Of a stretch of 64,000 nt of DNA, positions 1 to 9,236 are shown piece after piece (within the stretch, counting starts at the first letter, position 1; each line of letters opens with the position of its first letter). The position numbers were made by a program, and so were the translations under genes. A model generated the notes under the pieces. The model had not been told where the DNA came from, did not search any database, and was given only the letters and a program-made list of their open reading frames with translations. The DNA is from Crocodylus rhombifer (Eukaryota; Chordata; Crocodylia; Crocodylidae): the NCBI GenBank assembly GCA_038503035.1, contig JAVSML010024699.1:434001-498000 (forward strand). Reading direction: 5' to 3'.

Positions 1-569
1 CACACACAATGACAAATCAAAGAAAAGACAAAATTAAAGTTTATACTGTGTGAAGTATGTTACGTGTAGATGAAAGAGGCTATTCATTCTTGCAGGTGTT
101 GTCTTGTGAGCTGTTAAGCCAGTGCTCAGGTATGAGAAGTAAAACTATGTAGCTGGGTGTAATGAGTTCACTATTCTTTTTTCCCTTTTCCCCACTTCTC
201 AAATATCTCCTTTTTTCCTCCCTTTATTCATAAAGTCACACTGCTGTCTTATGTAGTATGTCTTAATGGAATGCCAAGCAGCATGATGTCATGTCTGGGA
301 GGGAAGAGTGAGTACTGTTACACCAGCTTAGCACTGACTTTCTATGTAGTCTCAGTTGTTTGTGCAGCCACACACAAAATTGCATTAAAATGATGCAGAT
401 TACTTTTTACTTATTCTTTTTGTAATAATTACATTTAACTGCCAACTCAGACAAAGTAGCACAGACTAATGCACTATGGAGGAGTGCCTGAAGATAGCAA
501 AGTTACTGTCATGTTTTGAAAGTTTGCAATGAAGCAGTTATTTATTCACTTATCCAACTTTTTTTTTAG
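1..569 (+). other. AOPEP intron, upstream part
   Basis: AT-rich intronic DNA leading to the polypyrimidine tract and acceptor at 568-569. No gene, LINE or transposon ends are visible. It begins with a short CA run. Confidence 0.6.
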
Positions 570-672
570 GCCCAAAAAAGAGAATACAGGAGAAACAAGT
601 GAGTCTGGAGCATCTATTATCAAACATGGCCTCAAAGCAGAAAAAATCTTCATGCAGGTTCATTATTTGAAG
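570..672 (+). CDS. AOPEP: AOPEP internal coding exon A
   Basis: Coding exon of aminopeptidase O, an M1-family zinc aminopeptidase that removes N-terminal residues from peptides. A pyrimidine-rich tract and AG (568-569) precede it and GTGAGA follows it at 673. The exon is 103 bp: one base completes a split codon, then 34 open codons follow. They include SGASIIKHGL (residues 13-22 of the piece) and end in KIFMQVHYLK, which I recognise as the segment just before the GYFLLR motif of AOPEP, C-terminal to the zinc site in the catalytic half. The zinc-binding HEXXH motif is not in this window and should lie in upstream exons. The next exon continues in phase 0 after only 101 bp. Family identification rests on remembered AOPEP sequence. 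The split first codon cannot be read because the previous exon is outside the window. Confidence 0.9.
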
Positions 673-773
673 GTGAGAGTGCTAAACTGACTTCTAGTCA
701 AAGCTGCCATCAGTGTTAGAAACACTTCATTAAATAACAGTTTAATTGTTGTCTTTGGCATGATTTCTTTCAG
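673..773 (+). other. AOPEP: AOPEP mini-intron (101 bp)
   Basis: Phase-0 intron with a GTGAGA donor and a TTTCTTTCAG acceptor. At 101 bp it is close to the practical minimum for vertebrate splicing, while both following introns exceed 13 kb. No repeat is visible in it. Confidence 0.88.
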
Positions 774-881
774 GGCTATTTTCTTCTGCGATCTTTAGCA
801 AGAAGAATAGGAGAGGCTACGTATTTTACATTTTTAAGAACATTTGTCCAGAAGTTTCATGGACAACTGATTCTCTCTCAG
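774..881 (+). CDS. AOPEP: AOPEP internal coding exon B
   Basis: Second visible AOPEP coding exon, 108 bp and exactly 36 open codons in phase 0. It begins GYFLLRSLARRIG and ends FHGQLILSQ. This is the hydrophobic/basic helical part of the M1 peptidase around the junction of the catalytic and C-terminal helical regions; it carries no metal ligand itself. The acceptor is a T-rich tract ending CAG at 771-773 and the donor is GTATTT at 882. The reading frame joins exon A upstream and exon C (30315) downstream without a stop. Compared with the mammalian sequence I remember, substitutions are conservative (for example RSLARRIG against RFLAKRLG), as expected for an orthologue under constraint. A processed copy is ruled out because introns separate the exons. 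Confidence 0.92.
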
Positions 882-1955
882 GTATTTGCTGGTTCATGTT
901 TCCCATTTTTAAAAAATATATATAATTTTCTCTTATTTTCTCTTTTGACCATTTAAATCACTAGTCTTGGAAATGTTGTTATGGGCTGGAAAGAAATGGA
1001 TTTCAAAATGGCAGTGTTTGAAAATGCTTGCATTTTACAGGATGCAGTAGAGAGCTGTGGTGGCACCACCTTTTCAGTGTAACACATGGTCATAACTGGC
1101 AAATTACATAATCCATGACAGTTCACAGAAGAATACAGTTCTTTCATGAGTGCTGATACGCTTGAAAGGTGCTGAGCACTTTTTATTGTAATTAAAAATT
1201 GTTTCTAAAGCACTTTACAGTAATAGTACTGGCCCTGGAAAGTTCAAAATTGCCTGGCATGCATCCCAGTCAGTGCACCTGATTTCTTACTTTTCCACTT
1301 AGGAGATCAGCAGATCTCTATCCTTTCCTAACAACCTTCCTTTTTCTGAAGGCAATGTAATAAAAGGCTAGTGTTATAAAAACTTCCATGTATAGTAATT
1401 GTACATGTGTTTCCTGCCGTTTTCATTTCTTTCTTTTGTTCTCATTTTAGTTTTGTGTTTTCAGGGACTTCTGGTAACTCCATAATTCATTTTTTCTTAC
1501 CTGGATGGTTTCCTTCCCACCAAGTCCATTTTCTTGAAGCCATCTCTCACCATACATTGGTGCACCTGTCTTCCTCATCACACCCTTTGTACATTTTCTA
1601 CATCTCTTTCCATGTTTCTACTCCCTGCAAACATACTCTTCCCTTTCTGCATTGCTTAGGTGCTAGCCTCCTAATCCACAGGGAATGTATAGAATATGTT
1701 TGCTCTTTCTTTCTTGGGACAGTTTTCAGGCTGCCCGTGGCCTCCAGCATCAGTAGTAAGCAATCATTCTCATTCCTTTGCTTTCTAGCTCATCTTCCAT
1801 TTCTATAACCTTTGGGCAACCCTAAGGTTGTCTAGCATGGGAGGAGCAGTGGGCCTTGGATTTTTTCAGAGGGGTACATACTCTTACAGTGTATTTGTAA
1901 ACCAGTTGAGTTAAAGTTGTACGTTGGCCAGATTGAGGCTTACCCCTAAAATACA
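882..1955 (+). other. Intron, no recognised element
   Basis: Start of the 29.4-kb AOPEP intron. Short chance open frames on both strands lack any family motif or codon pattern. Nothing else was recognised. Confidence 0.5.
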
Positions 1956-1957
1956 GA

Positions 1958-2040
1958 CGCACACACACATATATACATACACATATGTGTGTATATATAA
2001 ACACACACACACACATGCACACACACATACTTATGTGTGT
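1958..2040. repeat. CA/TG and TA microsatellite
   Basis: Alternating ACACAC, ATATAC and TGTGTA runs with short self-complementary stretches. A low-complexity microsatellite directly abuts the hAT element that begins near 2047. Confidence 0.85.
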
Positions 2041-2046
2041 ATAATT

Positions 2047-2927
2047 TAGGGGCAGCTAATTATTTCTGGCAGAGGGCTGCTTACCCAGTTTTGGCAAGCT
2101 GTTGAGAGCCACATGGGTAGCCCCATCCCTTAACAGGTGCCCTGCCCCCTGGTCACCATCTTGGGAGCAGTGTCCCAATGTCTTGGGGCCAGTGTCCCAG
2201 GGCCAACATCAGTGGGGCCCAGAGCGGGGTGCAGGCTGGCAGGGGTCTGTGGAACCAGGCTGGGCTGCACCAGCAGGGAGAGGGTGGAGCTGGCCCAGCT
2301 CCATAGAGCCCCTGCTAGCTGGGACCCCTGTGCTCCTGCCCCCTTGCTCTGGGCCCTGCCAGAGCTGGCCCTGGGACACCAGTGTGGGCCTCATGCTCCC
2401 ACTCACTCCCAGTGCCCTCAGCCCCATGGTGCAGGCAGGGGGAAGCATGCAGCCCCGACCCCCTGCTCCATGGCAGGTAACGAGCTGGTGCTGAGCACTG
2501 GGGAAAAGTAGTCCTCCCCAGCCCTGTGGCCGGTGCCCTTTGCTGCAGTTGCTCACAGCCCATGTGGGGCGGCCTGTGCCTGCTCAGGACAGCCCCATGC
2601 GGGCTGTGAGTGGCTGCAACAGGGAGTGCCAGCCGTGGGGCAGGGGAGGACCACTTTTCCCCATGTTCCTTCCCTGCCTTCCCCTTCCCCCCACCTTACT
2701 TGAGTTTCCTGCACCGGTGCAGGCTTGGGGGGCGGGGCTGGGGGGACCCTGCTGTTGTGGGAGCTTGCCCGACTTCGCCTGAGTCCTACTGCTCCTGGTT
2801 CCTGTAATTTTTGACAGGAACCAAGAGCAGACAAATATTAATTTTCTAAATTTTTTAGGGGCCCCACGGGCCGGATAGACTGGTCCCACGGTCCTCTGGC
2901 CCATGGGCCAAATTTTGCCCACCCCAG
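2047..2927 (-). mobile_element. Long (881 bp) member of the CAGGGGTGGGC hAT family
   Basis: Both ends match, in reverse, the terminal parts of the 186-bp MITEs at 9043, 24351 and 54625. The left end (2047-2115) corresponds to their 3' end, with the GGCAGAGGGCTGCTTAC and TTGGCAAGCTGTTGAG segments. The right end (2836-2927) carries ATTAATTTTCTAAATTTTTTAG and finishes TTTGCCCACCCCAG. Between them are about 700 bp of GC-rich DNA absent from the short copies. No transposase motif is visible, and the open frames inside (for example 2102-2494) look like by-products of GC richness. No clear 8-bp target duplication survives because both flanks are CA/TG microsatellite. Confidence 0.7.
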
Positions 2928-2930
2928 TGT

Positions 2931-2931
<1 letters not shown>

Positions 2932-2974
<43 letters not shown>

Positions 2975-3004
2975 TGTTTGTGTGTGTGTATGTATGTATG
3001 TATT
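2932..3004. repeat. (CA)n followed by (TG)n/(TATG)n microsatellite
   Basis: About 20 uninterrupted CA units (2933-2972), then TTTG, (TG)n and TATG repeats. The two runs are reverse complements and could fold into a hairpin. The tract starts directly at the end of the hAT element. Confidence 0.95.
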
Positions 3005-3239
3005 TATCATAATGAACTTTTCTCCTCCTGATTCTTCTAAGTCTCATCTTCATTAATTGAAAGAAAAGCTTTTTCTGTTGTTGACAGCAGTATTGCCTCT
3101 GTAGATCATGAAGGCAAAAAGAACACAACTTGATTTCAAGATGTTTTTGCAGTGGTTCAGTAAAATCTCTTTTTTCCCTGACAACCTTTGATTGCTTATG
3201 TAAATGAAAGTGAATAAATAATATAACACATCCTATAGC

Positions 3240-3337
3240 CATGTTTGACCTCGGCATTCTTTCCTGCCCGTGGCAGGGGGTTGGACTTGATGATCCGCTC
3301 AGGTCCCTTCCGCCCCTACCAACTATGAAACTATGTA
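3240..3337 (+). mobile_element. CR1 LINE 3' tail fragment
   Basis: The segment TTCCTGCCCGTGGCAGGGGG, then GGACTTGATGATC, AGGTCCCTTC and the end AACTATGAAACTATG match the 3' untranslated end of the near-full-length CR1 at 16749-16837. Only the last ~100 bp inserted, typical of 5'-truncated LINE copies. Confidence 0.88.
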
Positions 3338-3364
3338 AGGCTTCTATTGTGCTGTACACAATAC

Positions 3365-3490
3365 CATTTCAGAGGACTGGGATCAGAAAACTGATCCTGC
3401 TTCCAGCTTGAGCGCTAACCAGTCAGGCTTCACTTCTGTGCTTCAATTTCCCTGTTAGTAAATGGAGATACTTCCCTTCCTGTATAAAGA
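3365..3490 (+). mobile_element. MIR/CORE-SINE-like remnant
   Basis: Contains GGGATCAGAAAACTGATCCTG and then TCTGTGCTTCAATTTCCCTG followed by AGTAAATGGAGATACTTCC. The order resembles the MIR segment 'TCTGTGCCTCAGTTTCC...GTAAAATGGGGATAATA'. Diverged and without clear ends. Confidence 0.5.
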
Positions 3491-4690
3491 ACATTAAACC
3501 TTGCATAAAAAGTGTTGTCTTGAGTGTTGTGTGTTGTTATTTGGAACCTCAAGGCTACAGGGTTGAAAAAAGATTCCTTTGCTTCAAAAGAACAGGCCTC
3601 AGCCATCTGGTTAAAGGTAGTCTCCATTAACTGTTAACAGTGTAGGGGCTATTGCATATAGTAGTTTAGATTCTCTTTGGCAAAGAACAGGTGTTTACAT
3701 GCAAACTAACCAACTCCATTTAATGTTGAAGAACAAAATTTGATTTTGAATGAACTATTTTTAACCGGGCTTTAAGATGTCTCAGAGTTTCCCACTTCAC
3801 AGTTTTAACTTTTATACATGTAGTGATATAAATAAAGAGTATTGCCAGAGATTTTATACTTAAGCCAAGACTGCTAAACAATTACCTAATTGACAAATTC
3901 GGTGTTAGCTCTTGCAAGTCTTTACGCTTAATTTAGTGTTAATAAAACAGACTGTCTCTAAAAGTGGTTTGATTATTATAACACATGTTTAAAATGGGGA
4001 AAATGCACATTTTTATTATATGTACTGTTACTAACTTGCATTGGAAGGACTGATCCTATTCTTCCAGCAGTCAGTGATTTTTTTTACTTTTGTGGAAGCA
4101 GAAACAGATTATTAATGCAATTGATAGGTATGCGATTTTATCTGATGTTGTCTTATATTAATATGCAATATATCCTGCAGTCATTACTGTGGTGTCAGAG
4201 TATCTAGAAAGTGCACTTCCATCAGATTAATTGGTATGGTCCCATTTGTTCAGGTACAAGTACCTGTATCCAATTTTGATGTGACAGCTTCATCTCAGTA
4301 CAATCACAGTGATCTGGGAACTGAATCCAGAATTTTATTTTTTGCATGGGACTGTCAAGATTCTGGACTTGAATGATTTTTTGGGTGTTCGCATGCATTT
4401 TGGAAAGGCCGTTATGCATAGTGTTAATTGGGTAAATAGAACTATAGAGAGAGTTTTTAATGCTAAAAGTCACTCTAGAATCCAGTCAGAGGAGAACTGA
4501 TTCTTTTTAAAGTATAGGGTCAGCCAGGATGAAGAATTTCAGAGAAGAGATTGCTGTTCCCTCTAAGCTGCATGGCATGTACGGCTGCACAGGCATGCTC
4601 ATGCTGTGCTGCCAGGCGCACACACTGCGCAGCTTAAAAGGAACGCTGCTGGTCAGGGCTTTTCAGACCCCAGCAGCCCTTCCCACTCCC
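3491..4690. other. Intron, no recognised element
   Basis: AT-rich intronic DNA to about 4500, then rising GC content. At 4547-4575 the string TGCTGTTCCCTCTAAGCTGC resembles the end of a common hAT-type repeat, but its partner end was not found. Confidence 0.4.
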
Positions 4691-4696
4691 CCTTCT

Positions 4697-5194
4697 CAGC
4701 TGCTGATTGCTTCAGCGGCTGCCACAGGAGGGAGGGAAAAGAAGTCCTCCCATGCAGCCCCCACCCCAGGCCAGAGCAACCCCAGGGAGCTGAGGGGAAT
4801 TCTTGCCCTCCTGACCTGGCAGAGCTGCTTGCCTCAGCCTCTTCAAGTCCCAGGCAGCTTTAGGGAGCAGAGAGAAATTCTCTTGCTCCTCCACGGCTGG
4901 TTTTGCCTTGGCTGCTGCGAGTCTGATTTCCAAAGTAATGCAGGGGAGCAGAAGCATTTCCCTCTGCTGCCTGGGTTATCCCTGAGACTTGCAACAACTA
5001 AATCAAGGAGTTGAGGTTGGGGTTGGGGAGAGGAAGAATTCCCCTCAGCTCCCTGGGGCTGCCCAGGGCTGGGGGACCTTTGGCTGGGATAGGGGAAGCC
5101 CTCCAAGGCATGCTGGGCTGCATGGGCAGGCACCTGGTCGGGAGGACTTCTCCTCCCTCCCTCCTGTGGCAGTAGCTGAAGCAGTCAGCAGCTG
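4697..5194. repeat. Large GC-rich inverted repeat
   Basis: The left arm (4697-4811) and right arm (5027-5194) are reverse complements with indels. Both carry CAGCTGCTGA-TGCTTCAGC, then GCCACAGGAGGGAGGG, AGAAGTCCTCCC, CATGCAGCCC and CCAGGGAGCTGAGGGGAATT. The right arm has an extra ~50 bp. The interior (4812-5026) holds further diverged copies of the AGGGAGC-GAG-GAA-TTCT motif, so the structure probably arose by tandem and inverted duplication. Open frames across it are not convincing as genes. Confidence 0.75.
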
Positions 5195-5324
5195 GGAAGG
5201 TTGGGCGGGGAATTTCCCTCATTTCCCCAGGGCTGCCTGGGTTGGGGACCCCAGGCTGAGGAAAACTTCTTGAGGGAGAGGTTCCCCCAAGGTGGGCCAG
5301 GACCTGACACAGGGGGCTCCTTAA

Positions 5325-5476
5325 TAGGGTGACCATCATAGAGGACATTCCAGTTTTCTGCTACTCTGTCCTCTATTGATACAAAACCCGACACCTTTGT
5401 GTCCTCTATTTTTCTCAACACAATATGAAAACCATCTGGTTTTGCATCAATACTATTCTCTGTGATGGCCACCCTA
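5325..5476. mobile_element. 152-bp hAT-type MITE with 8-bp duplication
   Basis: Terminal inverted repeats are TAGGGTGACCATC at the left and GATGGCCACCCTA at the right, differing at one base. The element is flanked by the identical 8-mer CTCCTTAA at 5317-5324 and 5477-5484. An 8-bp target duplication with short inverted ends is the hAT hallmark. It has no coding capacity and is non-autonomous. Confidence 0.9.
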
Positions 5477-5484
5477 CTCCTTAA

Positions 5485-6430
5485 CCCCCTGTGGTGGGGA
5501 CAGCAGGGGTTTGGGACACTTGACTGGGCTGGCAATGGCCAGCAGGCTGGGAGATGAGCTGTAGCGCCCCCCACCTACTGGCCTGGGTCAGTGCAGACCT
5601 CCCCCTGCCTTCCCAATTGAAAACTGAATGGTTATCGGTTCAACCTCCACAGCTCAGAGAAAGCAGCCTAGATTGAATCAGTTCAGCCTCAGGCTTTTTG
5701 ACTGTACTTAGCCTGTGTGAGAGGAGTTACCATATTTTCTCGTATAGATCTTGCATACACCAAAGACAAAAAATTTTATAGTAAGTAACTGGGTAGCTGA
5801 GCCTCCTGAGTGCTCTGCTTGGTGCAAGTCAGACAGATTTTACTTTCACTTCTGCCCAATTTTTACTATGTTCCTTGCATATATTGTACATTGCAATTTC
5901 TAGCAGCTGTTTTTTGGAAAAAAAGCACATATTGTATTCAGGGAAATACATTTTGCTATGTATTGTGTCTTTCGAGACTGTTGCTTTATGACTGACTAGC
6001 TGCTCCAGGAAAAGAACAGGCTAATAGAACTTGCATTCTCTTTATGGGTTTCTGTACATTCAGGGCTACATACACATAAGGATGTGAGCACCTAAATGCT
6101 GTCTTTCTGCTTTTGAAGCTTCCTCAGTTCAGAATATAGAGCATCACAAGACATTCTTGCATGTTGCATGACTGTAAAATTGTATATTCTGTAGGCATCT
6201 AAGTTTCTGCCAGTCAGTTCCTCAAGGGACCTACATGCTGCCTGTATCTGGGCATGCCTAGGATTAAGTCTTGACTGTGCCAAGCATTAGATGTGTACCT
6301 CATGGGTAATCACTGTCAGGATCAACTGATTCAGGGGAATGTCTTGCTCTGCTGCAGGGCTTAATGTGGTAGGAGTCTCAGGGACTCAAGTGTCCAACAG
6401 TGCAACAGGAGGAAGAGATAGTGTCATTCT
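5485..6430. other. Intron, mostly unclassified
   Basis: No gene. A fragment near 5729-5790 (CCATATTTTCTCGTATAGAT) resembles the 33720 region (TGTATTTTCTCACATATGGT) and may be two fossils of one small repeat family. Confidence 0.35.
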
Positions 6431-6446
6431 TTTACTGAGTATCCTA

Positions 6447-6548
6447 GTGGTTGGAGCACTCATCCAAGAGAGAGACATTGACATTTCTCTTCTGCTTGAT
6501 GGAATCTGAACCAACAGTTCTGACTTCTCAAGTGAGTGCTCCAACCAC
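6447..6548. repeat. Inverted repeat with tRNA A-box-like arms
   Basis: Left arm 6447-6470 (GTGGTTGGAGCACTCATCC) is complementary to right arm 6526-6548 (AGTGAGTGCTCCAACCAC) around a ~55-bp loop. GTGGTTGGAGCACTC resembles a tRNA-type A box, suggesting a foldback or dimeric tRNA-derived SINE remnant rather than a tRNA gene. Confidence 0.5.
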
Positions 6549-6724
6549 CATTGAGTTATTCTGGAGTAGGGTAATCTTTTATTGTTCCACTTTGACCCAA
6601 TAATATTTCATTGTTCCTTACAAAGAGATTTTAAAAGGATACTGATAACTTTTGGTGTCTGTGCCTTAGAAAAGATTCAATAAAGTTTGATTGTCTGAAT
6701 GTTCACTGGTGTATCTATTTGAGA

Positions 6725-8063
6725 ATCATAGATTTCATAGATTTCATAGACATTAGAGCTGGAAGGGACCTCAGAAGATCATTGAGTCCAGCCCCCCACC
6801 TGAAGGGCAGGAAATCAGCTGGGGTCATAGGATCCCAGCAAGGTAAGCATCCAATTTACTTTTGAAGGTGTTCAATGTAGGTGCTTGAACCACCTCTGAT
6901 GGCAGGCTGTTCCAGACCTTGGGGGCTCGGACAGTAAAGGAATTCTTCCTTATGTCCAGCCTGAAACGGTCTTGCAGGAGTTTGTGACCTTTCGACCTAG
7001 TCATCCGTTGGGGCGCTTTGGTGAACATGCGTTCCCCCAGAAACTGGTGGGCACCCCTGATAAACTTATAGGTGGCCATCAGGTAACCCCTGAGCCTGCA
7101 CTTTTCCAGGCTAAAGAGCCCCATGGCTCTCAGCCTGTTATCATAAGGTCTGTTTTCCTGACCTCTGATCATGCGCGTGGCTCTTCTCTGGACTCTCCCA
7201 AGCTTCCCCACATTCTTTTTGAATTGCAGAGCCCAAAACTGGATGCAGTACTCCAGCTGCGGCCTCACCAAGGCCGAGTACAAGGGGAGAATGACGTCCC
7301 GGGATTTGTTTGAGAAGCATCTATGGATGCAAGCCAGCGTTTTGGTCGCTTTACTAGCCGCAGCATCGCATTGCAGGCTCATGTTCATCTTGTGGTCAAT
7401 GATGACCCCCAAATCTCTTTCTTCCGTAGTGCTAGCCAGCGTAGCACTGCCGAGTCTATAAGGATGCTGCAGGTTTTTCCTCCCAACGTGGAGAACCTTG
7501 CATTTTTCAGTGTTAAACACCATCAGGTTTTCATCCGCCCATTTGCTGAGCCTGTCAAGGTCAGCCTGGATCACCTGCCTGTCTTCTGGTGTGGATGGTT
7601 TGCCCAAAGTTTGGTGTCATCGGCGAACTTGGCCAGTCCGCTTCTGACTCCAGTGTCCACATCATTAATGAAGATGTTGAACAATATGGGTCCAAGGACA
7701 GTGCCTTGGGGTACCCCACTGGTCACAGGGCACCATGATGACTGACTTCCATCAATTACTACCCTCTGGGTCAGACCACGGAGCCAGTTTCTCAGCCAGT
7801 GGATCATGGTGGACTCAAGGCCACACTAGGCCAGTTTCGCCAAGAGGTGATCATGGGATACCAGATAGAAGGCTTTTTTGAAGTCGAGATATATGACATC
7901 AATTTCTTCTCCCTTGTTGTACAAGGAAATGAGATTGGTCAAGCAAGACCTACCTGCAACAAACCCATGCTGGCTATCCCTCAGATGTAAAGGGAACTGG
8001 AGCAAGTTACAAAGCCATTGTGACACATCATAGGCTTTTCCTGTCATTCTGTTAAGATCCAAC
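6725..8063 (-). mobile_element. 5'-truncated CR1 LINE, antisense
   Basis: In reverse, this copy runs from the middle of the reverse transcriptase (8063) through the C-terminal domain to the 3' tail of TTTCATAGA repeats at 6725. The coding part is broken into three frames: 7826-8062 with the YLDFKKAF motif, 7571-7807 with the catalytic FADDTKLWA box, and 6825-7607 with the C-terminal stretch [18 protein letters not shown]. Frameshifts and stops separate them, so it is dead. It is antisense to AOPEP inside an intron. Confidence 0.93.
6825..8062 (-). pseudogene. CR1 ORF2 fragment (RT and C-terminal part), broken
   Basis: Coding remnant of the CR1 at 6725-8063. The reverse transcriptase polymerises cDNA at a nicked target. 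Palm motifs remain: YLDFKKAF near 7880 and [11 protein letters not shown] near 7620. The longest piece (6825-7607, 260 codons) carries the post-RT region with RLGSATLASTTEERDLGVI and the RRATRMIRGQ block. A frameshift lies between the FADD piece and the C-terminal piece near 7590, and another break lies near 7810. The endonuclease domain is missing through 5' truncation. No intact protein is possible. Confidence 0.88.
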
Positions 8064-9034
8064 TGACATTGAAGCTACTAGAAAGAGAGAGAGAGAGAGG
8101 GAATGTTCCTCAATAATTCACCTGGGATGAAGGAGCCCTGGATCCAGTTTGTACTTCAATGGATATGTAATGCAGTGCAATATGCTTAAACCTGCACTGG
8201 ATCAGGGAACCCAGAGCTTCCCAGTTCTATGAAAAGTGGCATAGCTTCAGCCACAGTGATTGAGAGCCCCATACCAGAATTCCCTGTAACTTGGCTGTTC
8301 AAGTTACAGTCAGAAGGTTCAAAATCTCTTGGGCAGAGGAAAGATTTGAACCTGAGTGTGTATACTCTGGGTGCTTCACTCTCAGGAATGGTTGAGGGTG
8401 ATTGAATACTGGTCAGAAATAAACGTCTTTCTGTGCATCAGGGGCAAGGGGCCTAAGTCCCAGAAAAAGGCAAGGCTTACAATACTCCTCCATTATCAGT
8501 ATTTGCTAGGGGCTATCTCTGACACCTGATAGGCGAAATACTGTGCCCACTAAGGGAGTTTTCCTAGTCACTGGGGATAACCGCTTTTCTGGCATGGGGT
8601 AGTATCCACAGAGGTAATGTATAGTTAACCTACCACTTGCTGCATGAGTGAGAAGATCTTGGCTTTATGCCCACTTTATGGAAATGCGAGATTCCTCCCT
8701 AGCCTGCTTCTGCGGCCATACGGCTGAGGGCAGGCGAAACTTGGGGGCATCCGAACCCCAAGCCTCCAGGCTTGGTCCTGCAGATAGGATGCCTGCCAAA
8801 TGATTTGGAAACATCTGAAGCCCCAGGTGGGGGTGGAGGATGTTTGCTGGTAGTAGGGACACTTATGGTTCTTTACTGATGGATTTGGAATAGATTTGGC
8901 TGATTTGGCTTGGAACACAAAAAAGTTTCCCTAAAAAAACCCCCAAAATAACCCCCCCCCCCACCTTCTGAAACCAAAGGGCAACATAGCTTCCACTACT
9001 TCAGCTGTTTTCTATACCACGTCAGTTAGACTTG
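8064..9034. other. Intron, unclassified
   Basis: A GA microsatellite lies at about 8080-8099 and a C-rich run at 8941-8965. No gene or transposon ends recognised otherwise. Confidence 0.4.
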
Positions 9035-9042
9035 TTCTAAGG

Positions 9043-9228
9043 CATGGGTGGGCAAAATGCGGCAGGGGGGCTAGATGCAGCCTGTCAAGCTATTTTATCT
9101 AGCCCACGGAACCCCTAAAAAATTTAGAAAATTAATATTAATCTGCCCTGAGCTGCCTGTCATGTGGCCCTAAATGGCTTGCTGAAACTCCGTAAGCGTC
9201 CTCTGCCCAAAATAATTGCCCACCCCTG
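9043..9228 (+). mobile_element. 186-bp hAT MITE (CAGGGGTGGGC family), copy 1
   Basis: Starts CATGGGTGGGCAAAATGCGG and ends AATAATTGCCCACCCCTG, an imperfect terminal inverted repeat. Exact 8-bp flanking duplication TTCTAAGG at 9035-9042 and 9229-9236. It shares its full internal sequence (AAAAAATTTAGAAAATTAAT, GCTTGCTGAAACTC) with copies at 24351 and 54625. Confidence 0.95.
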
Positions 9229-9236
9229 TTCTAAGG

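Noticed and set aside
2102..2970. Several overlapping frames of 80-130 codons on both strands
   Set aside because: They overlap in opposite strands within a GC-rich non-autonomous hAT and a CA repeat; no transposase motif.
6447..6548. Possible tRNA gene
   Set aside because: Only an A-box-like arm repeated in inverted orientation; no cloverleaf or B box could be built.
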